Part shown: in pieces, positions 22,138-34,200 of the stretch | Layout: every line of letters begins with the position of its first letter | Numbering within the stretch: the stretch's first letter is position 1 | DNA from: Didymodactylos carnosus | Taxonomy: Eukaryota; Rotifera; Eurotatoria; Philodinida; Philodinidae | Assembly (NCBI GenBank): GCA_905250885.1 | Contig: CAJNOQ010000741.1 | Span: 1 to 42,202 of the forward strand | Direction of reading: 5' to 3' | DNA length: 42,202 bases | Translations under genes and position numbers: made by a program | The notes under the pieces: model-generated | Told to the model about the DNA's origin: nothing | The model's database searches: none | Seen by the model: only the letters and a program-made list of their open reading frames with translations

Positions 22138-22883
22138 AATCCGATAAGGAAAATATGCACGTATAAGGGAGAAATCAAATGATGTATGAAATCAAAAATC
22201 ATGATTGAAAATGGAAAAAATGAACTAGAAATAAATTTATCAAAAAAAATAAAATAAATGGGTAATTCGTGCCACCTGTCTAAAGCTCATCTTTCAATTT
22301 TTAATAAAACTCTGAACTATTTATTCGAATTTCGAACAGAACTGAAAATCTATTGAATTAGAGATGTTGAAAATCTACCTGATTAAACTATAAAACTATC
22401 CAAAACAAAGTGTTTATCAAAAAATCAAAACGTCTGAAGAACGATTATTGTCCGAAATTTTTGAAATGAATAAAGGAGAAACAAGAAACGGTTGATTGAG
22501 AAAAATTCGATTTGTAATGCCAAAACACAAGATGCGATCGATTACGATAAAATAAGTAAAAAAAATTGTGAAACAAACGCGAAAGAGAAGCAAATCAAAA
22601 GATTAAAGTCATAAAGTTAAAATATATATCTCTTTCTATACATAAAGAGTTCAAATAACAGTTATAAATCATATCTATTGGTGTATGGTGTAACTTCTAT
22701 AGAAGGTAAAACGTATTTGTCTGACACGCATAAACTTAACATGAGATTTTATTTAAAATTTTGCCAAACAAGCTTCTACAAGATATTTTACGTTTAATTT
22801 CACTTCTGCTCTTTCTTTCTCAGCGTACAAGAAATTAATCTCAGTCGGTGTATGTTTGGGTTGACGCATTGTGACTTCGTCTG
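22138..22883. other. non-coding stretch, nothing recognised
   Basis: AT-rich DNA without coding frames or clear repeats. Confidence 0.5.
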
Positions 22884-22893
22884 TAAATAATAT

Positions 22894-23095
22894 TGATTCT
22901 TTTCGTTAGCAAGAAGAGTTTAGTGTCCAAACGACAGGTTGCTGGCCTGACGACTAGACGAGTGGCTACCAGCAGCTCAGGGTCGCCTCCTGCGGGTGTT
23001 CACAACAACCACAGGCCCCTGTGTAGATCCAGAGATCTACCTGGCAGGCCTACACCCTACACCGGTAACGGTACGGGTCTAACTTACTTACTTAC
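22894..23095 (+). mobile_element. SINE-like retroposon with (ACTT)n tail
   Basis: A 202-bp GC-richer island ends in ACTTACTTACTTAC and is flanked by perfect 10-bp direct repeats TAAATAATAT at 22884-22893 and 23096-23105. The direct duplications plus a short tandem tail indicate reverse-transcription-mediated insertion. Possible degenerate pol III boxes are tggctaccagc (near 22962) and ggtgttcacaacaacc (near 22996). A perfect 7-bp stem gtagatc/gatctac lies at about 23022-23039. It could alternatively be the 3' end of an unidentified LINE. Confidence 0.75.
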
Positions 23096-23105
23096 TAAAT
23101 AATAT

Positions 23106-24814
23106 ATATTTCACTAAAACGAGTTGAAAATTACATAGCACGAAACTTTTTTAAAATTCTTAAGATAAACTCATCAGTATCTCAAAGAAACATTTGGTGA
23201 AGTTATCGTACTGATACAAATATTATGAATAATTTAGACAAAGTTTATGTGAGAAATGGCAACCGTTAATGCTAAATGTATTAACAGACTTTATCGGATT
23301 TGATGTGAAAACTGCAACAATTTTAAATATTTAAATAATCTAAATTACCTGCTATATTCTATTACCAATTATGCATAAACTATAACTATTAAATGTAATA
23401 TGATTAAAATAATTACCCAATTAATAAAACAAAAATCTAATAAAAAAGAGAATAAATTTTAAATAATAAATTCATCTGAGACAAAAAAAAATATATTCTT
23501 TCATCATTTTCCGGTACAAGCATAGTAAAAAGCACGTTTTTTATTTATTATTATGATAGTACATCTTCATTGGTCATCATAAACAGTTAATAATATTACC
23601 TTTGTTCATGTAACATACAGAAAAAAACGAAATAGAAGTGGCCGATTCATAAAAGATGTCTACAATGGTTTATATTATATCCTTATGGTACTCTTATTTT
23701 GAACTTCAGTTTTGTACATAAAATTACTTTAATTAGAAAATTTGCTCAACAAAATCTCGTAGAAGAATGATAAACACTTGTTTTTAGTGAAAAAAACAGA
23801 GTTTTGTCAAAATAACTATACCCATTATATCAAGACGCTCTTTATTAACAATTTCAAAGTCAACAAGAAAGTCTCATTTTCTTCTTTTTGTTTTAACTTA
23901 CATTGACATTTATCCATGTAAGATCTCACCTTTTTTCTTTCTCTTTCTTATTCTTCTCTGTACTTTTTGATTACAATTAAACAATCAACATCATCATCAC
24001 CACAGTCAAAAAAATGAAAAGAGACTTTGATGGCGAGCACAAAGTACCTTAAATTTAAAACATTTTATATTTTATAAAAAAAGAAGAAACAAATGAAAAG
24101 ATAAGAACAGTGATGTGGCATAATGTTTATTTCACGTAAAATATGTTAGCTATGCGCGCATAGAGAATAGCTCACATCTTCATCATACAGTTTTAAGAAT
24201 CTAAAATGAATTTTATTATAAGGAAATAATTTCTGATTGTGAAACTTCTACGATTATAAGCTGAAGATTTTGTCAAAATCGCACACAAAGTATATAATCT
24301 GAATGAGATCAAAAAGAGTGTTCTGTGAAACATACGAGAAACAAATTTGTTAACGTTATCACTACTCACAATTGCAACAATTTGCTCTTAACTCAAAACC
24401 TACTTTGGTACATAATTCTTTCTCGCGTATTCGTTAGTGTCGAGACAAATGGGCTGCAATACAGACTTCTGGTAAGCAACTATAGATCGAAAATACTCTA
24501 AAAAACAGCAGACCAATAGAGCGTTATTTTTAATGTTACAGACTACTTCTTTCAGAAGGGGTTGTGCAGAGTCCTTTGACGGAGTTAAATTTGATGTTGC
24601 ATTTACTTACATTTCTTTTTAATAACCGAATATATAAAAATAGAATAAATCGACGGAGATTACAGGAAACAGTAATAAAAAAAGACAGAGAGACTTGATT
24701 CGAACAAATTATAGATGATATATGTGTGTTTTAATTTAATTTGGTTGATCAGAAAAGAAAGAGAGAAGAAAGAAATCATCACCATAATTTAGTAGTTGTA
24801 ATAACTTTGTACAC
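23106..24814. other. non-coding stretch, nothing recognised
   Basis: About 1.7 kb of AT-rich DNA without coding frames, palindromes or shared repeats that I can see. Confidence 0.5.
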
Positions 24815-24816
24815 TA

Positions 24817-25193
24817 TAGGGATGGACACAATAGAAGACCTGGATTTTATATTGCGTCCTAGCGCTCATAACTTTGAAGGGGTCTTCTAAAGCGTCCGTA
24901 AAAAAAGCCGATTTTGAGCGAAGTCGCTTGATCTATAGTTCGTACTGTGTACAAAATTGTTTATTCAGTTGATGACCACTATTTGTTTTTATTCTTTTAC
25001 CATTTTAATTCAGTTTATGAGTGCATCTCATATCACGTTTAAAAAAACGAACCTAAAAATCATCATATTTTGGGCCAAAAATCGATAAAAAAAGGGGATC
25101 TTCGAACGTGGTTTTTGCGTTATGAGTTCAAGAAGGGTCTTGTAACAGAGGGGTCTTCTATCGTATGGGAGTCCTCTATTGTGTCCATCTCTT
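24817..25193. mobile_element. 377-bp MITE with TA duplications (Tc1/mariner-like)
   Basis: The ends GGGATGGACACAATAGAAGAC and AGAGATGGACACAATAGAGGA (complement of the right end) form inverted repeats of about 20 bp. Both sides abut a TA dinucleotide (24815-24816 and 25194-25195). A second inverted block inside (ggggtcttct near 24890; complement at about 25152-25160) extends the symmetry. No transposase. Confidence 0.78.
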
Positions 25194-25297
25194 TACTCAT
25201 AAAAACGTGTGGGATTTATCACCGATTCAAATAGAACAGGAGAAGCTAATATTTATCACTTGAAGCTTTTGCACTGATTCTTTTTTAAAAGAGAATC

Positions 25298-26591
25298 CCA
25301 CGTAAGCATCGATCAACTCTCGAAGCAAGAAAATTTTGATTTGATTCAGATTTTCTGTTTAGATAAGCCTGACACCGACAAAATATACCCGCATTTATTT
25401 TTGTCTCAAAATGTCTTGTTCTCAACATGGAGGTTTACTTTATTTACTAAAAACAGTAATATCTTGATAGAAAAGTATTTGTATTCAAATAAATTTGACT
25501 CCAAATTGAGATTGAGGATAAAAAATGCAAAACATTATTTTTGTTTTGAAAAAGGTTTACATGAGCATCTTTTTTTATTCTAAAAATTCAGATAAGTAAA
25601 AGATTTCAATTCATTTTGTCTTATGAAGAACACGAATATGTGAGTTATTTGGATTAAAAATGTAATTCAACTACGAAACGAAACAAAATTCACTGAAAAA
25701 CTCTCGTAAGTAGCAGGGAATCCAGATAACTCGAGAAACCATGTTTAATCAAAAAGAATCTGAAATGCTATCTTATAAGCTGCAGTCTTAACAATCGAAT
25801 TCAATAATTTATTTTCTTCATCGCAATAAATTGTTCCCAGAAGCATATTTAGAAGACTGAAAAAGATTTTTAACAGTTTGTCGAAAATTTTTACAAGTCC
25901 ATATCAATTAAATATTCAATTTGACGAGGCTCCTCACAAAGCCGACGTCTCATCAAGAATTGATTTTGAGATTGTTACATGAATGAATAGTCTGAAATGT
26001 TCATCCTCTCTGAGAATCTGTATTTCTTTTATCCTACAATCGGTTCCTGTCGATACTCACAAACGTTTTCTAAAATGTCCAAGAGGGAGTGTTAAAAAAC
26101 CACTATTCTTTTCTCTCTGTGCACAGTTGATTCTTATATAGGATAGCGAAAAAACATACAAATATTGATGTGAAAATAATTTTGTCAAGATTTTTGAAAT
26201 TTCCGTTTAACAAGCAATTTTTTTGTCTATGATCTTTGCATCAACTATAATTCTTAGACGATTCAGCCTCTTTAGATAGAGCTTTTACCATAACATATTT
26301 GCAATACGTCGCTGCAATCCGTAAGTTGTCTATATCCAATGCACGGTATAAAAATAACTTTCTGAAGCGATCTTCAGCTTCAATTAGATGTCAAATTTGT
26401 TTGAATACAAATACTTTTCTATCAAGATATTACTGTTTTTAGTAAATAAAATAAACCTCCATGTTGAGAACAAGACATTTTGAGACAAAAATAAATGCGG
26501 GTATATTTTGTCGATGTCAGGCCTATCTAAACAGAAAATCTGAACCAAATCAAAATTTTCTTGCTTCAAGAGTTGATCGATGCTTACGTGG
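25298..26591. repeat. 201-bp inverted duplication (fold-back)
   Basis: 25298-25498 is the reverse complement of 26391-26591 with no gaps and six substitutions, all transitions (97% identity). The arms are separated by 892 bp of unrelated AT-rich DNA. Weaker similarity extends outward a few tens of bases. Both arms translate to a similar peptide (PHLFLSQNVLFSTWRF), but most differences change the amino acid, so a coding role is unlikely. Transcription across it would yield a long hairpin. Confidence 0.85.
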
Positions 26592-26935
26592 ACTCTCTCG
26601 TAAAAAGAAGGAAATGAATAAGCAATGAACATTCGACATAACGTCTGTGATGATGTTTTTTTCTTTTTCATTTTCGAAAACGCTCCTTGAACATATATAT
26701 ACGCGCAATATGTCATCACATGTGCGTTCGCATCAAAAAAGAATATTGAATAATAAACTCACATGTCTTTTTATCCTTTAGCGGACTAGCATTATATTTC
26801 AGGTAGTGAAAAGAAATCTTCAACGCGCTGCGTGTTATCATTCATTACTGGAACGTTTTTAATATACCACCAGCGATGCAAATTGGTTTCTTTAAACTCT
26901 CTATGCGTTATGCTTTAATGTGGTGATTATCCCTA

Positions 26936-27297
26936 ATGAATGTACTTAGCGATGTAAGTACTCGAGTATTTGCATTTTTCTTAGGTACCTATGGGAGTAC
27001 CCTGCTACATGTATGTCATAGGAACTTGAATTTTTTTCAAGTATATGTTACTTGAGAGGTACCTAATTACTTGCGTTGGTATCAAATATTTTTTCATTCA
27101 CCGTTTTGTTTTGCGTTCAAGCATATATAAAAAAAAATCATATGTTTACAAGAACAACGTGTGTTTTTATCTTCACACGATCATCTAAAATGGCTGGCCG
27201 TTTAGATACACGCTAAGTATATTTTACTTTCAAGCACCTATGACATTCTTGTAACAGGCTCGACACAAGTCGGGTACCTATGTTTAAGTACATTCAC
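26936..27297. mobile_element. 362-bp MITE with TA duplications
   Basis: The inverted ends are ATGAATGTACTTAG at 26936 and the complement GTGAATGTACTTAA ending at 27297, each next to TA (26934-26935 and 27298-27299). Subterminal motifs AAGTAC, GGTACCTA and related forms recur in both orientations. No coding capacity. Confidence 0.7.
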
Positions 27298-27862
27298 TAG
27301 AGACGCCAGCAGAAATGATATATTATATACAGTTAATATTTCTTTCCACTTTATATACTTTTTCTCATGATCTTAGCACAAGTTTTCTAGAAAACGTGAA
27401 GCTATTGTTCTGCTCTGCACTTCTTTTATTGAATTCTTTTTCAGATGCAGAGTTATACTTTTCTCGTCAAAACAGGACGTTGCGCAACACTTTGTAACAT
27501 TGTACCACAAAGTTATAAGCATTTTTTTACAAGTCGTAAAATATTGTAATAAATATACAGCAAATACACATTCATTCATTCAAGACTATTTTTATTGCCA
27601 ATATATTCCATTCGTAAAAATACTGGAAAATTCGAATTGGTTACAAGTTGAAGCTTACACTTATGGCTAAAACGCACATGAGGCTGCTTTTCTGACTAGT
27701 AACACCTACTTAAAATTAATAGAAATCAAATACAAAAATCTGGTCCTCATACTCATATGTGCTAGTTTCCATTTATGCCCTGAACCAAACTCTCCAGTAT
27801 GTTCCTGAACGGAGAATTTTGGGGTCAAGATAAGTGTCCGATAATCCTTACAGAAAAAAAAA

Positions 27863-28128
27863 GTTCATGCAGAGCCGCAAAAAAATGCTTTTTCGTATTT
27901 AACACACTCAATAACCCGGAAGATTCTTTATTTTTAACGAGACGCATTGCCAAAAGTTTAAGAAAATTTTTAAACTAGTATTATTTTCTCATCCAATTTT
28001 TTTTTTGTCAATTTGTTCAAAAACTTTTTCGAAAGCTTTGACAATACGTGTCGCCAAAAATAAAGAATCTTTCGGATTATCGAATGTGCTGAATATGAAA
28101 AAGCACTTTTCCGCGACACTGTATGAAC
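27863..28128. mobile_element. 266-bp palindromic MITE-like element
   Basis: Both halves share, in opposite orientation, GTTCAT(a/g)CAG at the outer ends, TGCTTTTTC, and GAAGATTCTTTATTTTT or its variant GAAAGATTCTTTATTTTT. The central part is T-rich. The arms are about 90 bp with roughly one mismatch in five. Target duplication is not clear. Confidence 0.65.
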
Positions 28129-31100
28129 CTTAAATTTTGTCGGTGGTATGTTTTATCAGACAATTGCAACTATCATCATAGTTCTGCCTGAAAGGCATGG
28201 ACAACCGCGATTGTCAGAAGAAAAATTATCGAACACTTGATCCAGTTAAACTGGAAAATACAAACACACTCGTTTTGATGTCTTCTCATGAACGATGATA
28301 GATGGAGCCATAAAATCATCTCATCTCCATACTTTGACGTGATAAATATGCCTTGAAAGTTTGGTCCATATCGCACTTCTAGTTATCGAAATAGAGAATA
28401 AGATGTTCTGTAAGATGTTCATTCTTAGACCAGTCTATATCTAAAACTTCATGATTCATGATTAACAACATTCTAAAAAAAGCTTGACTTTTATAGGAAA
28501 GGTTACTTACTGTAATTTCAAAAACTTTTTTATAATTTTTACGCTTTCTAGAAAGCTTATTAATTACTTTGAATTTCATTTTAAATTTTCTAGCTTAAAT
28601 AGATAACTATACTATCGGCGTTTGCACATTATCGCAAAACATACAGCCAATCAAACAAGATTAAAAATGATTTTATTTTTTATTTTTATTCACATAAAAA
28701 AAAAGAACAATTCGAAGAGGCAATGCGCATAGTTTTAAAATGTTAATCACAATGATATTTAGTAAATACAAAATTTTACCCTCATTCTGTTCTTTTTACA
28801 CAATTGTTGGTGTACATGAACATACCCATAGTTATTGTTAGTTACCAACCACTATTCTAATAATTGGACTTAGAGAAACTCAGAGTCACGAGATAACTTA
28901 TCTATCTTTTTTCTAATCTTAAACTAAATTATAGTCTGGATACAATAACATTAGATAGCGTTAATATTGTCTTCCTTTTAATTCTAGATACAAAAAAAAA
29001 ACAGGATGCAATGTGTGCAAAATTCCTTCTCTGAAAATTTGTTTGGATAATTTTTGATAGAGAATGTATCATTAATGATTTTTTTTTTTTTTTGGTTAAT
29101 ATGAAAGAAAATGTTCACTTTCAAAAGTCGAAATTGTTTGAATCAGTCAATGTCAATGTCTTATTCTGTTAGAACAATGACCATAAATTAATCTCCCAGG
29201 AATAAGCCTATACTAAACTACACGATAAAACAGAAAAAATGATAAATAAAAATTTTTTTATCGTTTTTCTTACCATGGTGGTTATTAGTAATATAACTAT
29301 TGAATGTGAACAAGAATATTAAAGTATATTTTGTTGTTATTGGTATTTTTTTAAACTGTTAACGATGAGTTGATAGAAAGTAAGTATTTTTTTCTCCATC
29401 ATGGTTCTCTCATAGTTGAGTCATGGGTAAACCTAATGCTATTTTCCTGTAGTATTATTAAAATAAGAATGAACAAAGAAACATAAAATATGATCATCTT
29501 CCTACTTCAGCTTTACTTTATGGTTTCATATGATTATTTTTTCTTTCTCTCCTTCTGTCATTTGCGTTTTGTGTTCTTCTTCTCTTACTAGGTGAATGTG
29601 GTGCATGTATGTGCAAGGTATGTTATAAAGATAATACGTATTACTTAAAAAGTAAAATAAAATAAAAAGACTTTTATGTAATGTCTTATAGTTCAAAAAA
29701 ACTGAATGAAAAAAAAAATAAAGAATAGACAATAAGAAAATCGATGAAGATATTTTCTGATCTTAAATCGGATTACGTTTAAAAAGGATTGCATGCTTAT
29801 TATTATTATACATTGTACATAGTCGATCTTTTAGAGATCAAGTAAGTGAGAAGATGAGAAGAAAAAGGAGAAAAAGAAGACGAGAAAAGGAAAAAGTGAA
29901 TATACCAGTAATCAATCTTCCACAATCTAATATAACTTCTTCAATAAAACCTGATAAAATATTCAAACACACTTGTCAATTGTGTGTGCATGTGATGTGT
30001 GAATGATAGAAGAAGAAAAACAAACGAAAGCAATTTTCTGAGATAAATAATAGAAAAGAAAACATTTAGTCATACTATGTCAAAATTTACGAATGTTCTT
30101 GTTATTCTCTCTTCTTTTTTATAAATAAATGTCATTGAACATGCTTTAAAAATCAATATAAATTTAAAGTTCATCGTTCTTAAACCTTTACTGATCATAG
30201 ATAGGCAACTTAATAAACGTATCTAGTCTATGCTTCGATCCAATAATCTTTACTGACTTTTAGACAAATACTTATTATTACAATTCCTTGAACAGTACTT
30301 AACAAAATAAAAGCAGGTTTTCTATGATAGAAGATTTCTTTTCTTTCTTTTGTGTGTTGAAAAATGCATGTATAGTTAAACTTACCTGTAGAAAATGAAA
30401 ATGATTAAATTCAATAAGAGATTATTTAATATACAAGTAATAGTGCACGACGATTAGACGAAAGCTAACGATTGTAATAAATGACGTTATTGTTGTTGTT
30501 TTTTTAAATATCGACTCTAAGTAAGGAAGAACACAAGTAGACTAGATATGTTTATACATACTACTTATATACACAAGACTATATATTATACGTTGTTTTT
30601 CTTTGTCTATAACGGACAAGGACTAATGTCCGAAAAATCATGGCGCTAATATAGTTTAGTTTAAGAGGGAATCACGAAGAGGAAGGATTATTGTTAGACA
30701 TGAATTTACTTTGAGAAAAGTTTAGACGATATATGGAAGCAAAAATAGTCTTATAGACAGACAGCAATAGCGAATAAAGGATGGTTATGTTTAAATATGG
30801 GAAAAATACGACCACAACTTTTGTATTAGTGTCAATCTGTCTTGGAAGAAGTATGTACTTTTTCTGTTTTTACCAGAGATCTTAATCTTTTAGTTTAAAT
30901 AAAAAAGTTTTTTATGTTAACATGCTAAATAAGTTTCAGCTGTCTTATTACTTTTTAATTTACACAACCGACATAAAATGAAATTTAAATCATTGGTTTA
31001 TTTAAATAATATTAATACAATATAGAAATCTGACTTATCATACTAAAGGTCCAAGACTCATTGAGAACGGTATTTCGATTTTTTTGTAAATCTACAAAAC

Positions 31101-31234
31101 AATGTAGGCATTCTAAAAAAGAAGAGGTCGATAATCTCCATACTATCTCCTTATTATTACAAATATAAGACTGTAGCTTTGATCAACGGATGTTACTGAA
31201 GTTCTGTTAGCAATGAGTGATTTTAAGGATTAGC
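28129..31234. other. 3.1-kb gene-free stretch
   Basis: AT-rich intergenic DNA. Short open frames at 28176-28579 and 29526-29732 are low in complexity and show no domains. No RNA gene signature or repeat ends recognised. Confidence 0.5.
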
Positions 31235-34200
31235 TCAAACATCGAATTTTGGTGGTTTAGTGATGGTGTTTGTCAAATTTTTCACTAATTTCAACCAGGA
31301 TAATGTTAGTAGGGAACTAATTTTGTCTGTTTCTCCATCCATATTATCTTCTATATCATAAAGTTTAGGTATTCTTCTACCTTTGCCATACAAATGTCTC
31401 TGTCGAAATATAACTCGAAGAACTTGCAGTAAAAATAATTTTAATTTCGCTAATAAAGCGCGATCGGCTTCGAAAATGGCCGCTGGATGACCGCTAAGAA
31501 CTAAAACCAAAACAAGCCGATGGGCGAAAGTGTACATTGTAGAGATAGACTCTCTGTCTCTACGCTTTATCCACTGAAATATGCTGGATTACTGGTTAAT
31601 CTTGGTGTTAGTTACAGATCTGATATTCGTGGCGGTTATGATTGGTTTTTGAGCGACTTTCTTAAGATCTGTGTCTAGAAACGTAAAGTCCGTTTTTCAA
31701 AAGCGAATCCTGAGACTGCCGTATTTAGAACACATCAGATTCCCTACACTCTAAAAAAAATGCGACTTAGGATCAAGTTGAGTCACATTAATGTGACTCA
31801 ACTTAATCTCAAGTCGCATTTTTTTTAGAGTGTACGTATAGAAATGTGTTGGATATAGAACTTGTCGTGATAAAGTGAGAATTTCATTAATTGGAATAGT
31901 CACAGATTATATATGCATTTCTGATGATTAAAATTTGCATGCATGTAGAATTCTATAAATTGATTCTAAAACATTTATTAAACTTCAAAATTTCAAAGAA
32001 AAATGTAGATAATTTAGTGTACTATAAATGCAACAGTTCTGGAACTTACTTCTGAAAAAACTATATTGAATTTTTAGAGAAAGATTATCTGAAACCCACT
32101 CAAGAACCCACCATGATCTGCTGCGAATGTCAGATTCGTAATCACAACACAAACCACTAATAGTTTACCATATCTTACTGGAGAAAACGAGGGAACAGTG
32201 GCGAAGCCTTTCTTGTGAGACCTGTATTCAGTATATAAATAAGAAGAAAACTTATTTACAAGCGTTTAAGTTAATATACCCGTTTTAACGACTCTTTGTA
32301 GGCGAGTGCTTTCTGTTTCACTAGCAAAACGATGTACTAAAACAAAATACGATAAACGTTTTTAGCTTGATTCAACTATATCTATACTCACTTGTCATAT
32401 GAGTTATGTTTCGTAGCGGTCTTCCTATAAGAAGAAACAAGAAATTTCTAATAGTAAATCAACATGTGACCAACATGATGAAAATCAGCCTTATACCGGG
32501 GCATAAACGTTCAAAACCATCAAGATTTGGTGTTTTACAAGCACAAACGAAAACATTGCCTTGTTTAACACATCGACCATCTGGTCCGCAGTCTAAATCA
32601 CAAGCACAAATGTATCCAGATAGTGCAACGTAAGTACATCGTCCAAAATGAGGGCATAATATCCCACTGCACCACGCTCCATCTAAACTAGTAAACGTTA
32701 AATGCAAGTGTTTTACATGAACTCTGATAAAAGATACCATTACAAAAGCCTTTTAATCCAATTCCAAAGTATCCCATAGGACATTCACACTAGAGAAAAA
32801 TAAAATGTTAACGTCAAATCATTCAGTCACATGATACCTAGTTTCTAAATGGGCAGAATTTTTGTAAAAGAAAATGACATTTCTGACAGAATCTATATTT
32901 TTTGGAAATATTAAACACTTACGATAAATGACCCAATTGTATTTATACATCTCGCACGCCTATCACATGGATAAAGTGGATTGTCATAATTTAAACGACA
33001 TTCATCAAGATCTATACAAGAGAGAGATTCTCTCAACATATATAATTTGATTCAGTGAGGGATATTACCTTCACATTTATTTTCCACTCTTTTCCATCCT
33101 GGTTCACAATGACAATCATGCTGACTATTCTGGTACCAAAACGGTATTTTTTGTCCCATTGGTAAATAGGAATAGGAAAATTGCATTGAATGTTTTGGAT
33201 AACAAACAACATGAATATCATGAAACAACGGGTCGAATGTATTCAAATTGGCTATAAGGAGCAGAAATACGCAAATATTAAAAAGTTTGAGATTTTTGAA
33301 TATACTTCTCAACATATCAAAGTTATATGTCCTCATTTTTCTAAATTGTTCATTTTCAGCTAAATTATGCAAAACTAAAATACAGAATCCAAATATGTGT
33401 AGTTATATCCGTATTGGCATCAGGTCGTAGCTGTTTCCAAACCTTTATTAAATTCTGTAATCCAATGAAAATGCGATCTATTTTCCCGTCTGATAATATT
33501 TTGTCTTTCTGTTGGTATATGTTCATACATGCGCAAATCACCATTGGGATAATAGAGTTGCGATAGTGTTTCGACTGATGAAGGGTGATGAAATCTATAC
33601 TTTGAGTTTGATGCCAATGTTTTGTATAATTTTTGTGCTATTATTTTACTTAATTGTTGTTTACTCATATTTGTCCACGAATCATTGTGATGATACATGA
33701 TGTCACTGGTAAATGCTGTCAAATCGTGTGAAATAACTCGTCCCTGCAATGTTCTCAAATTCAATAGGGAAGCTAATTTTTTTAATTCTGTTTTAAAATC
33801 TTTTAACATTTGACTTTCTAGCTTAATAATTACATCATTTGTCAACTTTTCTGCTACTTGATCAATCTTTCTTGTATTTATTGTGGTCACTTTTGGTGAC
33901 TCAATAAGTTCATCATCTACGTCAGAATAATGGCTAAAAGGATCGAACGGGTAACGGCCAAAAGAATTATCCAAGTTTTTAGCAAATTTATTCAACGGAT
34001 GAACCGTCTCACCATTGTAGACATCAGGCGCAAATAAATCATTCGACTATAAGAATAAAAGAACAGATAACTGTGATTATGACATAGATACAATTTTTCT
34101 TTTAGGGGCGCGAGAGACGTTTTTTCCAGCCGTATAAGCAACGAACTACGCATACTAAGATTTTTTCTTTGTTTTGCTATATGTTCTGATCTATCATTAT

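Noticed and set aside
22940-22975. Hammerhead ribozyme core (ctgacga) in the SINE-like element
   Set aside because: The GAAA half of the core is missing at the required place.
25341-26719. Two similar predicted peptides (PHLFLSQNVLFSTWRF) on opposite strands
   Set aside because: They are the two arms of the inverted duplication. Most base differences change amino acids, so no coding constraint is evident.
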